From NCBI GenBank assembly GCA_035629775.1, contig DASPHG010000006.1, forward strand, positions 1 through 64,000: a stretch of 64,000 nucleotides of DNA. The letters are read 5' to 3'. Under the pieces are notes generated by a model. It had not been told where the DNA came from and did not search any database. It worked only from the letters and a program-made list of their open reading frames with translations. Source of the DNA: DASPHG01 sp035629775 (GTDB lineage Bacteria > Actinomycetota > Thermoleophilia > Solirubrobacterales > Thermoleophilaceae). The position numbers were made by a program, and so were the translations under genes. This document shows, one piece after another, positions 1-7,602 of the stretch (positions are counted from its first letter, which is position 1; every line of letters begins with the position of its first letter).

Positions 1-1
1 C

Positions 2-1084
2 TGGATGATGTCGTGGGGACCGCTGATCGCCGGGCATGCACACCCCGAGGTCATCGCAGCGGTCGAGGCGGCAGCCGCGCGCGGCACCAGCTTCGGCGCG
101 CCCACTCAGGCGGAGGTGGACCTCGCCGCGGAGGTCGTCGAACGCGTCCCGTCCGCCGAGATGGTGCGTATGACCTCATCCGGGACCGAGGCCACGATGA
201 GCGCGCTGAGGCTGGCGCGTGCGGCGACCGGCCGGGAGAAGATCCTCAAGTTCGCCGGCGCGTACCACGGACACGTGGACGGCCTGCTCGCCGAGGCGGG
301 GTCAGGGCTCGCGACGCAGGGGATCCCGTCGAGTCCCGGCGTGACCGCTGCCCAGGCGCAGGACACGATCATCGTTCCCTGGAGCGACCGTGATGCCGTG
401 GAAGCCGCAGTCGATGGCGTCGCCGCGGTCGTGTGCGAGCCGTTTCCGGCGAACATGGGACTGGTCCCGCCTGAGCCCGGGTTCCTCGAGTTCCTCCGCG
501 ATCGTGCGAGCGACGCCGGCGCCCTGCTCGTCTTCGACGAGGTGATCTCCGGCTTCCGGGTGGCCACCGGCGGAGCGCAGGAGCGCGAGGCGGTCGCGCC
601 GGACCTGACGATCCTCGGCAAGGTGATCGGAGGCGGGCTGCCCGCGGCGGCATACGCCGGATCTCGCGAGCTGATGGAGCGCGTGGCGCCGGCGGGCGAC
701 GTCTACCAGGCGGGCACGCTGTCCGGAAATCCACTCGCCACGGCCGCCGGCTTGGCCACCCTGCGCCTGTTGGACGGGGCCGCCTACGACCGGCTCGAGC
801 GGACCACGGCGGCGCTGGCCGAGGGGCTGATCGACCTCGGCTTGACTGTCGCCTGGGTGACCGGGCTCCTCACGGTCTTCTTCCGCGACGGGATCCCGCG
901 GAACCTCGACGAGGTGAGGGAATGCGATTTCGACCGCTACGGCGCGTTCTGCCGCGGGATGCTCGAGCGCGGCGTCTATCTGCCCCCGTCGCAGTACGAG
1001 GCGTGGTTCCCGTCGCTCGCCCACACGGACGAGCACGTCGAGCGGACGCTCGGCGCCGCGCGAGAGGCGATGGCCGCGCTATGA
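2..1084 (+). CDS. hemL: Glutamate-1-semialdehyde 2,1-aminomutase, 5' end missing
   Basis: PLP enzyme of the C5 haem pathway that converts glutamate-1-semialdehyde to 5-aminolevulinate in the cytoplasm. The reading frame is open to the left edge, so the N-terminus lies outside the window. Visible family features are SWGPLIAGHAHP near the start, the SSGTEA phosphate-binding region, AYHGHVDG, VFDEVISGF with the PLP-contacting Asp, and ILGKVIGGG with the Schiff-base lysine. The stop overlaps the next ATG by 4 nt (ATGA), so the two genes are probably co-translated. Its partners hemA, hemC and hemD lie about 54-60 kb further right on the other strand. Confidence 0.95.
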   Translation, partial: WMMSWGPLIAGHAHPEVIAAVEAAAARGTSFGAPTQAEVDLAAEVVERVPSAEMVRMTSSGTEATMSALRLARAATGREKILKFAGAYHGHVDGLLAEAGSGLATQGIPSSPGVTAAQAQDTIIVPWSDRDAVEAAVDGVAAVVCEPFPANMGLVPPEPGFLEFLRDRASDAGALLVFDEVISGFRVATGGAQEREAVAPDLTILGKVIGGGLPAAAYAGSRELMERVAPAGDVYQAGTLSGNPLATAAGLATLRLLDGAAYDRLERTTAALAEGLIDLGLTVAWVTGLLTVFFRDGIPRNLDEVRECDFDRYGAFCRGMLERGVYLPPSQYEAWFPSLAHTDEHVERTLGAAREAMAAL

Positions 1085-1503
1085 GCAACCTCGAGCAGCT
1101 GATCGCGGATGTCGGACCCGACCTAGCGGGGCACGCGAGCCCGCGGCCCGGGCCGGACCGGTTCGAGGGCGGCCCGCGGGCATACGTCCTCGAGGCGATC
1201 TACGAGGCATACCTCCTGCACTACGGCGAGTCGCGCGCCTTCGTCGGGATGGACGCCGACCTGCGCCTCCTGGCGGGCGACGCCCTCTACGCCCGCGGGC
1301 TCGAGCGGCTGGCCGAGCTGGGCGATCTGGAGGCCGTCTCCGAGCTGGCCGACCTGATCTCGCTCTGCGCCTGGGCGGCGGCGGCCGGGCGGCCCGAGCT
1401 GGCCGACGCGCTCTGGGACGCGAGCGCGCGGCGGCTGCTCGAAGGGACCGGGGCCGGCGCTCGGGCCGAGGTGGCAAGTGACTTGGCGCCAGACCGCCAT
1501 TAG
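1081..1503 (+). CDS. Small all-helical protein, HepS-like (heptaprenyl diphosphate synthase component I-like) candidate
   Basis: 140 residues, predicted all-alpha, no signal peptide or membrane segment. The start is the ATG overlapping the hemL stop. I do not recognise it firmly. Residues about 55-90 read LRLLAGDALYARGLERLAEL followed by a GDLEAVSELADLI stretch. This resembles the 'LAGDYYS' helix pair of HepS, the non-catalytic subunit of two-component heptaprenyl diphosphate synthases, more than any other family I know. No DDxxD motif is present, as expected for HepS. Bacillus encodes hepS-menG-hepT together. Here menG and a hepT-like gene follow 2.3-3 kb downstream on the same strand, with the Rieske/b/c genes between. 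It is shorter than Bacillus HepS (about 250 residues), so the assignment is inference. Confidence 0.75.
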   Translation: MSNLEQLIADVGPDLAGHASPRPGPDRFEGGPRAYVLEAIYEAYLLHYGESRAFVGMDADLRLLAGDALYARGLERLAELGDLEAVSELADLISLCAWAAAAGRPELADALWDASARRLLEGTGAGARAEVASDLAPDRH

Positions 1504-1574
1504 CCGGATTGGACACCGGGTTCCGCGGCGCCCGTATCCGCCCTAGGAACGGTAGATTCCCGCCGCAAGCACCC

Positions 1575-2237
1575 ATGCCCGAACCCCGGAAGAACCCCAG
1601 AGAGCGGAAGTCCCGCTACACAGTCGACCGCGGCACCGCGGGCGCGCACGAGGGCGAGACCGTCACGCGGCGGCGTGCGTTCGAGATCGGCGCCCAGGGG
1701 GTCGGCGGCATCGCGGTGGCGGCCTTCGCGCTGCCGACGCTCGGCTTCGCGCTCGGGCCGATGTTCGAGGATCAGCTCCCCGACAACTTCCAGGACGTGG
1801 GCCCGGAGGAGGACTTCAACCTCGAAACCTACGTCCCGAAGGTGATCACGATCGTTCCCGAGGTGGGCGAGGTCGGCAAGACCTCGATCTACGTGCGCAG
1901 GACCGACCCGGCCCGGGACGTGAAGAACGCGGACCAGCCGTATGTGGCGATCTCGACCCGCTGCGCCCACCTCGGCTGCCCTGTCCGCTACGTGACCGCG
2001 TCACAGCGCTTCATCTGCCCGTGCCACGGTGGCGTCTACGGCTTCCAGGGCGAGGTCACGGGAGGCCCGCCGGTGCGCCCGCTCGACCGCTTCTACACGA
2101 AGGTCGAGGCCGGCCGCGTGCTGGTCGGGCCGCGCTTTTCGCTCAACTCCGACCTCGAGCGGTTTTCCCCGCGCGACCCGTCTAACCACCTCGACGGCCT
2201 CTGGCAGTACCTCTATCCGTCACGGCCGAGCACATGA
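1575..2237 (+). CDS. qcrA: Rieske [2Fe-2S] iron-sulfur subunit of a bc-type quinol complex
   Basis: 220 residues from the ATG at 1575. An upstream in-frame start exists at 1509, but the MPEPRKNP start fits better. A twin-arginine motif (TRRRAFEIG) is followed by a hydrophobic helix, typical of a Tat-exported, membrane-anchored Rieske protein. The cluster ligands are visible as CAHLGC and CPCHGG near residues 135-160, with the GGPPVRPL loop after them. It accepts electrons from quinol at the outer face and passes them to cytochrome c. The cytochrome b gene overlaps its stop (ATGA). tatA and tatC lie 4 kb downstream, which suits its export route. Confidence 0.95.
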   Translation: MPEPRKNPRERKSRYTVDRGTAGAHEGETVTRRRAFEIGAQGVGGIAVAAFALPTLGFALGPMFEDQLPDNFQDVGPEEDFNLETYVPKVITIVPEVGEVGKTSIYVRRTDPARDVKNADQPYVAISTRCAHLGCPVRYVTASQRFICPCHGGVYGFQGEVTGGPPVRPLDRFYTKVEAGRVLVGPRFSLNSDLERFSPRDPSNHLDGLWQYLYPSRPST

Positions 2238-3055
2238 CGCCTCCCAAGCCACCGCTTCCCCGCTCGCTCAGACGCCGCCCCGCGCGCCCCGGCGACGGCG
2301 CCGGCCCGAACGGCAACGGCGCGGACGCGCCGCCGACCGGGCCGGAGCGAATTGCCGAGGGCGGGATCTCGACGGTCGGCTGGCTCGACGAGCGGACCGG
2401 CGCGAGCCCGTTCCTGCGCGGCTTCCTCTACCGGAAGGTCCCCAAGGGCACGAACTGGTTCTACACGCTCGGCTCGGCCACGATGTTCGCCTTCCTCTCC
2501 CAGGCGGTGACGGGCGTGTTCCTCGCGATGTACTACGAGCCCGACGCGTCGCGCGCGTACGAGTCCGCGCAGCGGATCACGAACGAGATCTTCCTCGGCG
2601 AGCTGGTCCGCGGCATGCACCGCTGGGGCTCGACGGTGATGATCGTGCTCATCTTCCTGCACCTCGGCAGGACGTTCTTCTTCGGCGCGTACAAGTACCC
2701 GCGCGAGCTCAACTGGATCATCGGCGTGATCCTGCTCGTGCTCACCCTGCTCATGGGCTTCACGGGCTACCTGCTCCCGTTCGACCAGCGGTCGTTCTGG
2801 GCGACGGTCGTCGGCGTGAACCTGAACTCGTCCGGGCCGATCGTCGGCCCCTACCTGGCGGACTTCCTGCGCGGCGGGCCGGAGTTCGGCGCCTACACGC
2901 TCAGCCGCTTCTACGCGATGCACATGCTGCTGATCCCGGGCCTGATCGCGGCCCTGATCGGCGTACATCTCTACCTGGTCGCCAAGCTCGGCACGACGGC
3001 GCCGCCGTGGCTGAAGGCGGAGAAGGCGAAGGCGCTCGCCAAGGAAGAGGTCTAA
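2234..3055 (+). CDS. qcrB: Cytochrome b, N-terminal (b6-like) haem-binding subunit
   Basis: 273 residues with an N-terminal Pro/Gly-rich cytoplasmic extension of about 45 residues, then four membrane helices. Two haem-ligating His pairs are visible: MHRWGS to FLHLGR (14 apart) and AMHMLL to GVHLYL (15 apart). The 15-residue spacing of the second pair is the cytochrome b6 arrangement rather than the 14 of mitochondrial-type cytochrome b. The protein ends after the fourth helix, and the remaining helices are encoded by the next gene, as in b6/subunit IV. It starts 4 nt inside qcrA, and the next gene begins 3 nt after its stop. Confidence 0.94.
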   Translation: MTPPKPPLPRSLRRRPARPGDGAGPNGNGADAPPTGPERIAEGGISTVGWLDERTGASPFLRGFLYRKVPKGTNWFYTLGSATMFAFLSQAVTGVFLAMYYEPDASRAYESAQRITNEIFLGELVRGMHRWGSTVMIVLIFLHLGRTFFFGAYKYPRELNWIIGVILLVLTLLMGFTGYLLPFDQRSFWATVVGVNLNSSGPIVGPYLADFLRGGPEFGAYTLSRFYAMHMLLIPGLIAALIGVHLYLVAKLGTTAPPWLKAEKAKALAKEEV

Positions 3056-3058
3056 GCG

Positions 3059-3769
3059 GTGAACGCGCGCGAGAAGGAGCAATACCTCCGCGAGTACGAG
3101 CTGCTGAAGAAGCAGGGAAAGCCGTTCTTCCCGTACGCGGTCTTCAAGGACTCGGCGATGGCCTGCATCACGCTCGGCGTGATCATCGCGATGGCGCTCA
3201 TCCTCGGCGCGGAGCTCGGGCCGAAGGCGGACCCGACGAGCACCACCTACGTGCCGCGCCCCGAGTGGTACTTCTTCTTCCTATTCGAGCTCCTGCGCGT
3301 GGTGAAGCCGCCGGAGCTCGTGTTCCTGGCGACGATCGGCATCCCGACGATCTGCCTGGTCCTGCTGCTCGCGCTGCCGTTCTTCGACCGCGGCCCGGAG
3401 CGCAACCCGGCAAAGCGGCCGATCGCGACGCTCGCCGGCATCACCACGATCGGCGCGATGGCCTACCTCTCGATCCTCGGCGCGACCGCCGGCACGCCGA
3501 CGGAGATCGAGCTGCACGTGGAGCCTCAGTACGAGAAGGGCCGTGACGTGGCCGCGTCCTCGGGCTGCACGGCGTGCCACGTATTCGGCGAGAACGGCAA
3601 CCACGGGCCCGGGCCCGACCTCACCGAGATCGGCGCGCGGCTGCCCGCGCCGGCGATCGAGCGCACGCTCGTCAACCCCACCTCACCGATGCCGTCCTAC
3701 GAGTCGCTGCGCGAGAACGAGCCGCAGAAGTTCCAGGAGCTGGTCAACTTCCTCGCATCGCTGAAGTAA
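3059..3769 (+). CDS. Cytochrome b C-terminal domain (subunit IV-like) fused to a mono-haem cytochrome c
   Basis: 236 residues from GTG 3059. Residues 1-150 carry the subunit IV-like part: PEWYFFFLFELLR with the quinol-site PEWY motif and three hydrophobic helices. Residues about 158-236 are a c-type cytochrome domain with the haem-attachment site CTACH and a probable axial Met in SPMPSYESL. The fusion puts the first electron acceptor of the Rieske protein on the cytochrome b polypeptide. A separate cytochrome c1 or f gene is not present here. Haem attachment would need a maturation system; ccmABCD lies at 59.9-62.1 kb. Confidence 0.93.
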   Translation: MNAREKEQYLREYELLKKQGKPFFPYAVFKDSAMACITLGVIIAMALILGAELGPKADPTSTTYVPRPEWYFFFLFELLRVVKPPELVFLATIGIPTICLVLLLALPFFDRGPERNPAKRPIATLAGITTIGAMAYLSILGATAGTPTEIELHVEPQYEKGRDVAASSGCTACHVFGENGNHGPGPDLTEIGARLPAPAIERTLVNPTSPMPSYESLRENEPQKFQELVNFLASLK

Positions 3770-4449
3770 GCGGCACGCTCCCAGATACGCAGGTTCGGGC
3801 GATGTTCGACCGCATCGCCGGTGTGTACGACGTCATGAACACCGTCATGACGGTCGGCATGCACCAGCGCTGGCGCGAGCGGGCCGTCGAGCTGGCGCGC
3901 GTCGAGCCGGGCTCGCGCGCGCTCGACGTGGCGACCGGCACCGGCGATCTTGCGGTCGCGCTGCGGGCTGCTGGCGCCGAGGTGGTCGGTTGCGACTTCT
4001 CCGAGGAGATGCTCGAGCGGGCCCGGCGCAAGGAGCCGTCCGCGCGGTTCGAGTGGGCGGATGCCCTGAACCTGCCGTACGAGGACGACTCGTTCGACGC
4101 CGCGACGGTCGGGTTCGGAGCGCGCAACTTCTCGGACCTGGCGCGCGGGCTCGCCGAGATGGCGCGGGTCGTGCGCCCCGGAGGCCGCGTCGTGGTGCTC
4201 GAGATCACTGAGCCGCAGAAGCCCCCGCTCTCGACCTTCTTCTCGCTCTGGTTCGACCGGCTCGTGCCCGCGCTCGGGCGGTTGGCGGGCGACGAGGCCG
4301 CGTACTCGTACCTGCCGAGCTCGGTGAAGCGCTTTCCCGGTCCCCACGCACTCGCGGGCGAGTTCGCTGCCGCGGGGCTTGACGACATTCGCTGGGTCCT
4401 GACTGCGGGTGGCATCATCGCCATCCACGCCGGTACGGTCGCTCGGTGA
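3766..4449 (+). CDS. menG: Demethylmenaquinone / 2-polyprenyl-1,4-benzoquinol methyltransferase
   Basis: SAM-dependent C-methyltransferase for the last step of menaquinone synthesis. Motifs: VRAMFDRIAGVYDVMN at the N-terminus, LDVATGTGDLA (SAM loop), DALNLPYEDDSFD, GFGARN, and RVVRPGGRVVVLE. Homology suggests the protein begins about 12 residues before the first ATG (3802), at SGTLPDTQVRAMF, but there is no ATG, GTG or TTG there. The codon overlapping the upstream TAA is GTA (3766-3768), so I place the start there provisionally; ATG 3802 is the conventional alternative. The next gene overlaps the stop as GTGA. A menaquinone role fits the adjacent polyprenyl synthase and quinol complex. Confidence 0.9.
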   Translation, partial: VSGTLPDTQVRAMFDRIAGVYDVMNTVMTVGMHQRWRERAVELARVEPGSRALDVATGTGDLAVALRAAGAEVVGCDFSEEMLERARRKEPSARFEWADALNLPYEDDSFDAATVGFGARNFSDLARGLAEMARVVRPGGRVVVLEITEPQKPPLSTFFSLWFDRLVPALGRLAGDEAAYSYLPSSVKRFPGPHALAGEFAAAGLDDIRWVLTAGGIIAIHAGTVAR

Positions 4450-5438
4450 CCACGGGCAACACCTCGGCGGTCCTGACCAACGTGCTCGAGGCGGGCGGCC
4501 CCGAGCTGTCGCGCAACCTCATGCGCACAGAGGCGCGGTTACAGGAGGTGGCGGAGAGTCACGGCGACGAGCTGTCGCGCCACGCGGCGGGAACGCTGCT
4601 GGCCGGCGGGAAGCGGCTCCGCCCCATGCTCGTGTTCCTATGCGCGGGCGATCACGGCGGCGACGTGCTGGTCAGTGCAGCCGCGGCGGTCGAGCTGCTT
4701 CACATGGCGACCCTCGTCCACGACGACGTCCTCGACCGGGCCTCGCTCCGGCGCGGGCGCCCGACGGTCTTCGCGGACGGCGGCCGGGATGCGGCGACCG
4801 CGACCGGCGACCTGCTGTTCTCGCGCGCGTTCGCCGAGCTCGTCGTCGAGGGCGGCTCCGATGCGGTCGCGGCGCTTTCGCGCGCGTCCTCGGCGCTGGC
4901 CCGCGGCGAGCTGATGCAGCGCGCCGACGCGTGGTCCGAGGACGTGCCTCGAGACCGCTATTTGGAGCGTTGCGAGCTGAAGACCGCCCGGCTGTTCGAG
5001 GCCGCGTGCCGGCTCGGCTCCCTGCTCGGCGCACCGGGCCCCGGCTGTGCGGACGCGCTCGGCCGGTTCGGCACCCGGATCGGCCTGGCGTTCCAGATCT
5101 TCGACGACGTCCTCGACGTATCGGGCCCGACCGAGCGCACCGGCAAGCCACGTGGGACGGACCTGCTCGACGGCACGGTCACGCTCCCGCTGATCATCGC
5201 CCGCGAGCGCGACGACGACCTGCGGCGCCTCGATCTCCGCGAGGTCGTGACGAGCGCGGAGCAGGCCGACGCGTTCTGCGACCGCATCGCGCTGACCGGC
5301 GCCCTGAACGACGCGCGCGAGCAGGCACTCCACTTCGTCGCGGAGGCGAAGGCGTCACTGCACGACCTGCCGCTGTCGGAACGGCAGCAGCGAGCGCTCG
5401 ACCTCGTCGCGGACGGCGTGGTCGAGCGCTACGCCTAA
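4446..5438 (+). CDS. hepT: Long-chain polyprenyl diphosphate synthase (heptaprenyl/octaprenyl type)
   Basis: 330 residues from GTG 4446, translationally coupled to menG by a 4-nt overlap. It elongates FPP with IPP to the side chain of the respiratory quinone. Visible motifs are GGKRLRPML (IPP-binding KR), LVHDDVLD with the first aspartate-rich motif followed by LRRGRPT, GDLLFSRAF, and LAFQIFDDVLDVSG with the second aspartate-rich motif. Length and motifs fit class I trans-prenyl synthases. The chain length cannot be read safely from sequence. A HepS-like partner candidate is encoded at 1081-1503. hepT is used by analogy with Bacillus. Confidence 0.9.
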   Translation: MTTGNTSAVLTNVLEAGGPELSRNLMRTEARLQEVAESHGDELSRHAAGTLLAGGKRLRPMLVFLCAGDHGGDVLVSAAAAVELLHMATLVHDDVLDRASLRRGRPTVFADGGRDAATATGDLLFSRAFAELVVEGGSDAVAALSRASSALARGELMQRADAWSEDVPRDRYLERCELKTARLFEAACRLGSLLGAPGPGCADALGRFGTRIGLAFQIFDDVLDVSGPTERTGKPRGTDLLDGTVTLPLIIARERDDDLRRLDLREVVTSAEQADAFCDRIALTGALNDAREQALHFVAEAKASLHDLPLSERQQRALDLVADGVVERYA

Positions 5439-5448
5439 GCCGGCTTAG
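5435..5448. terminator. Palindrome spanning two convergent stop codons
   Basis: CTAAGCCGGCTTAG is a perfect 14-bp palindrome. Its left half contains the TAA of the plus-strand polyprenyl synthase gene and its right half the TAA of the minus-strand gene. It has no room for a normal loop and no U-tract, so a terminator role is only a guess based on its position between convergent genes. Confidence 0.3.
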
Positions 5449-5870
5449 AAATCCTCGGGAAGCAGAGCTTCCGCGTCCAGCGCCGTGACGAAGCGGTCGA
5501 TCTCCTCGCTCATGTTGGCGTGCATGAGCTGCTTGAGATCGGAGAGGAGCTGCTCGGTGCCCTCGTCGAGCACCTCGTCGAACTCGTCGACGAGATCCTG
5601 CGAGAACACGCCCGTGACGGTCCACTCGCAGTTCGGGCAGCGGAGCGAGACGCGCCAATTCTCGGGACCGGCCTCTTCCCACTCGATCGGGTAGACGAGG
5701 TCGAACACGCACTCGGGGCAGACGTGGAGCTCCTGCGCCGGGGCGCCGGCACCGCGCTGCTCGGCCTCGACGCGTGCCGACTCGAAGTAGACGACGTCGA
5801 TCGTCTTGCCACTCGGCAGTGTCACACGCTTGACGTAGTGACCTTCAGGTGTGGGGGTCCCTGCTGCCAT
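5445..5870 (-). CDS. Zinc-ribbon-like protein of unknown function
   Basis: 141 residues. I chose the ATG at 5870 (MAAGTPTPEGHYVKR) over an in-frame start 20 codons upstream, whose extra residues look non-coding. Two knuckles, CPEC and CPNC, about 29 residues apart could bind one zinc. The C-terminal third is acidic and helical (DLVDEFDEVLDEGTEQLLSDLKQL), ending in a leucine/aspartate-rich tail. I do not know a function. It sits convergent with the polyprenyl synthase gene and divergent from dcd, separated from dcd by 105 bp that must hold both promoters. Confidence 0.82.
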   Translation of the reverse strand: MAAGTPTPEGHYVKRVTLPSGKTIDVVYFESARVEAEQRGAGAPAQELHVCPECVFDLVYPIEWEEAGPENWRVSLRCPNCEWTVTGVFSQDLVDEFDEVLDEGTEQLLSDLKQLMHANMSEEIDRFVTALDAEALLPEDF

Positions 5871-5975
5871 GTGCAGTCTCCGAGGCGTCTTTCGGCATGG
5901 GCAGCGGGAACTTGAGGTTTCAAGGGCCATTTCGGCCGGTTATTCGGCCAATCTCTCAGCTACGCTGCGCCGCCC

Positions 5976-6545
5976 GTGGTTCTCAGCGACCGGACGATCC
6001 GCGAGGAGATCGAGTCGGGGCGGATCGTCATCGACCCCTTCGAGCCCTCGAACGTGCAGCCGTCGAGCGTCGACGTGCGCGTCGACAGGCAGTTCCGCGT
6101 GTTCCACAACGCGCGCTACCCCTACATCGACGTCCGCCAGCCGATGGACGACCTGACGGAGCTCGTGGAGATCTCGGATGAGGAGCCGTTCATCCTGCAC
6201 CCGGGGGAATTCGTCCTCGGGCAGACGCTCGAGCGGGTCACCCTGCCGGACGACCTGGTGGCCCGGCTGGAGGGCAAGAGCTCGCTTGGGCGACTCGGCC
6301 TTCTGATCCACTCGACGGCAGGCTTCGTCGACAGCGGGTTCTCCGGCAACCTGACGCTGGAGCTCTCCAACGTCGCCAACCTGCCGATCACGATCTACCA
6401 CGGCATGCCGATCGGCCAGATCTCGTTCATGCGGATGGACGGGCCCGTGGAGCGCCCGTACGGCAGCGGCGAGGCGGGTTCGAAGTACCAGGGCCAGGCG
6501 GAGCCGACTCCGAGCCGGTTCTATCTCAATTTCAACAAGCGCTGA
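5976..6545 (+). CDS. dcd: dCTP deaminase, probably bifunctional (dCTP deaminase/dUTP diphosphatase)
   Basis: 189 residues from GTG 5976. It converts dCTP towards dUMP for thymidylate synthesis. VQPSSVDVR, LEGKSSLGRLGL, HSTAGFVDSGFSGNLTLELSN and GSKYQGQAEPTPSR match the family, and the whole protein reads close to the Mycobacterium tuberculosis enzyme, which carries both activities. The bifunctional call rests on that resemblance. A TACGCT hexamer (5961-5966) lies 9 nt before the start with no Shine-Dalgarno, which suggests a leaderless mRNA. Confidence 0.94.
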   Translation: MVLSDRTIREEIESGRIVIDPFEPSNVQPSSVDVRVDRQFRVFHNARYPYIDVRQPMDDLTELVEISDEEPFILHPGEFVLGQTLERVTLPDDLVARLEGKSSLGRLGLLIHSTAGFVDSGFSGNLTLELSNVANLPITIYHGMPIGQISFMRMDGPVERPYGSGEAGSKYQGQAEPTPSRFYLNFNKR

Positions 6546-6569
6546 CCCGGAAGTCGTAACCTTCGCTGC

Positions 6570-6794
6570 ATGCCAACTCCAGGGCCGCTCGAGATCATCA
6601 TCCTGCTCGTGATCGTGCTGCTGATCTTCGGCCCGAAGCGGCTGCCCGACCTGGGCCGGTCGCTGGGCCGCGGGATGCGCGAGTTCAAGGACTCCGTCAC
6701 GGGGAAGGACTCGGACGACGAGCCGGCGCGCCTCCCCCAGAACGAGCCCGCCGCCACCGAGCCGACCCCGGCCGAGCGCCGGACCACCGAGTAA
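6570..6794 (+). CDS. tatA: Sec-independent protein translocase TatA
   Basis: 74 residues: a short N-terminus, one membrane helix (LEIIILLVIVLLIFGPKRLPDL) with the FGPKRLP hinge, an amphipathic helix (GRSLGRGMREFKDSV), and an acidic proline-rich tail. It forms the translocation pore of the Tat system and acts with TatC encoded 18 nt downstream. A likely client in this window is the Rieske protein (twin-arginine signal at about 1668-1690). TAACCT (6557-6562) lies 7 nt before the ATG. Confidence 0.95.
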   Translation: MPTPGPLEIIILLVIVLLIFGPKRLPDLGRSLGRGMREFKDSVTGKDSDDEPARLPQNEPAATEPTPAERRTTE

Positions 6795-6812
6795 GAGCCC
6801 CCGGGGGCGTCA

Positions 6813-7589
6813 ATGGCGCGCGTTCGGCCGGTCGGCTACGAGGACAGGCTGACCGTGGTCGACCACCTGGCCGAGCTGCGCGGCCGGCTGATGATCGCGA
6901 TTGCGGCGCTCGTGTTCGCCTCGGCGCTCGCGGGCTGGCAGAACGACTTCGTCCTCGAGGTCGTCAACGCGCCGCTCGAGGACCTCGACCAGGAGCTGCT
7001 CGGCGCGGGCGCGAAGCCGATCAGCTTCGGCGTGACGGAGCAGTTCACGACCACGTTGATGGTCTCGGCGTACGCCGGGCTCCTGCTCTCGCTGCCCGTG
7101 ATCCTGTACCAGCTGTACGCGTTCGTCCTGCCGGCGTTCAGCCCGACCGAGCGCCGGGTGGCGTTCCCGCTGCTCCTGATGGTCCCCGTGCTCTTCATCT
7201 GCGGGGTCCTCTTCTGTTACTACGTCGTCCTCGAGCCCGCGACGGAGTTCCTGCTCGGCTTCAACGAGGAGGACTACACCACCGCGGTGAGGGCGCGCGA
7301 CTACTACAGCTTCGTGGCGCTCACGACGATCGCGATGGGGCTCCTGTTCCAGGTGCCGGTCGTGGTGCTGGCGCTCACGCGACTCGGCATCACGACTCCG
7401 GAGAAGCTGCGCGCGAACCGGCGCTTCGCGATCCTCGGCTGCGCCGTCCTGGCGGCGATGCTCCCGACGATCGACCCGGTCACGATGATCCTCGAGATGA
7501 TCCCGCTGCTGATCCTGTACGAGCTCAGCATCGTGCTCGCGAGCGTCGTGGGGCGCCCGCCGCCTGAGGTCCAGGCCGAGATCGAATAG
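6813..7589 (+). CDS. tatC: Sec-independent protein translocase TatC
   Basis: 258 residues with six predicted membrane helices. The N-terminus carries the TatC signature VVDHLAELRGRLM with the conserved Glu of the signal-peptide binding site. SYAGLLLSLPVILYQLYAFVLPAFSPTERR and FQVPVVVLAL are typical of the family. It recognises twin-arginine signals and recruits TatA. It follows tatA by 18 nt. No tatB is seen, so this is a TatA-TatC system as in many Gram-positive bacteria. Confidence 0.96.
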   Translation: MARVRPVGYEDRLTVVDHLAELRGRLMIAIAALVFASALAGWQNDFVLEVVNAPLEDLDQELLGAGAKPISFGVTEQFTTTLMVSAYAGLLLSLPVILYQLYAFVLPAFSPTERRVAFPLLLMVPVLFICGVLFCYYVVLEPATEFLLGFNEEDYTTAVRARDYYSFVALTTIAMGLLFQVPVVVLALTRLGITTPEKLRANRRFAILGCAVLAAMLPTIDPVTMILEMIPLLILYELSIVLASVVGRPPPEVQAEIE

Positions 7590-7602
7590 CTAGGCTCCGC
7601 GC

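Noticed and set aside
1509..1574. Upstream start of the Rieske gene at 1509
   Set aside because: The extra 22 residues are Arg/Pro-rich and precede a normal N-terminus at 1575.
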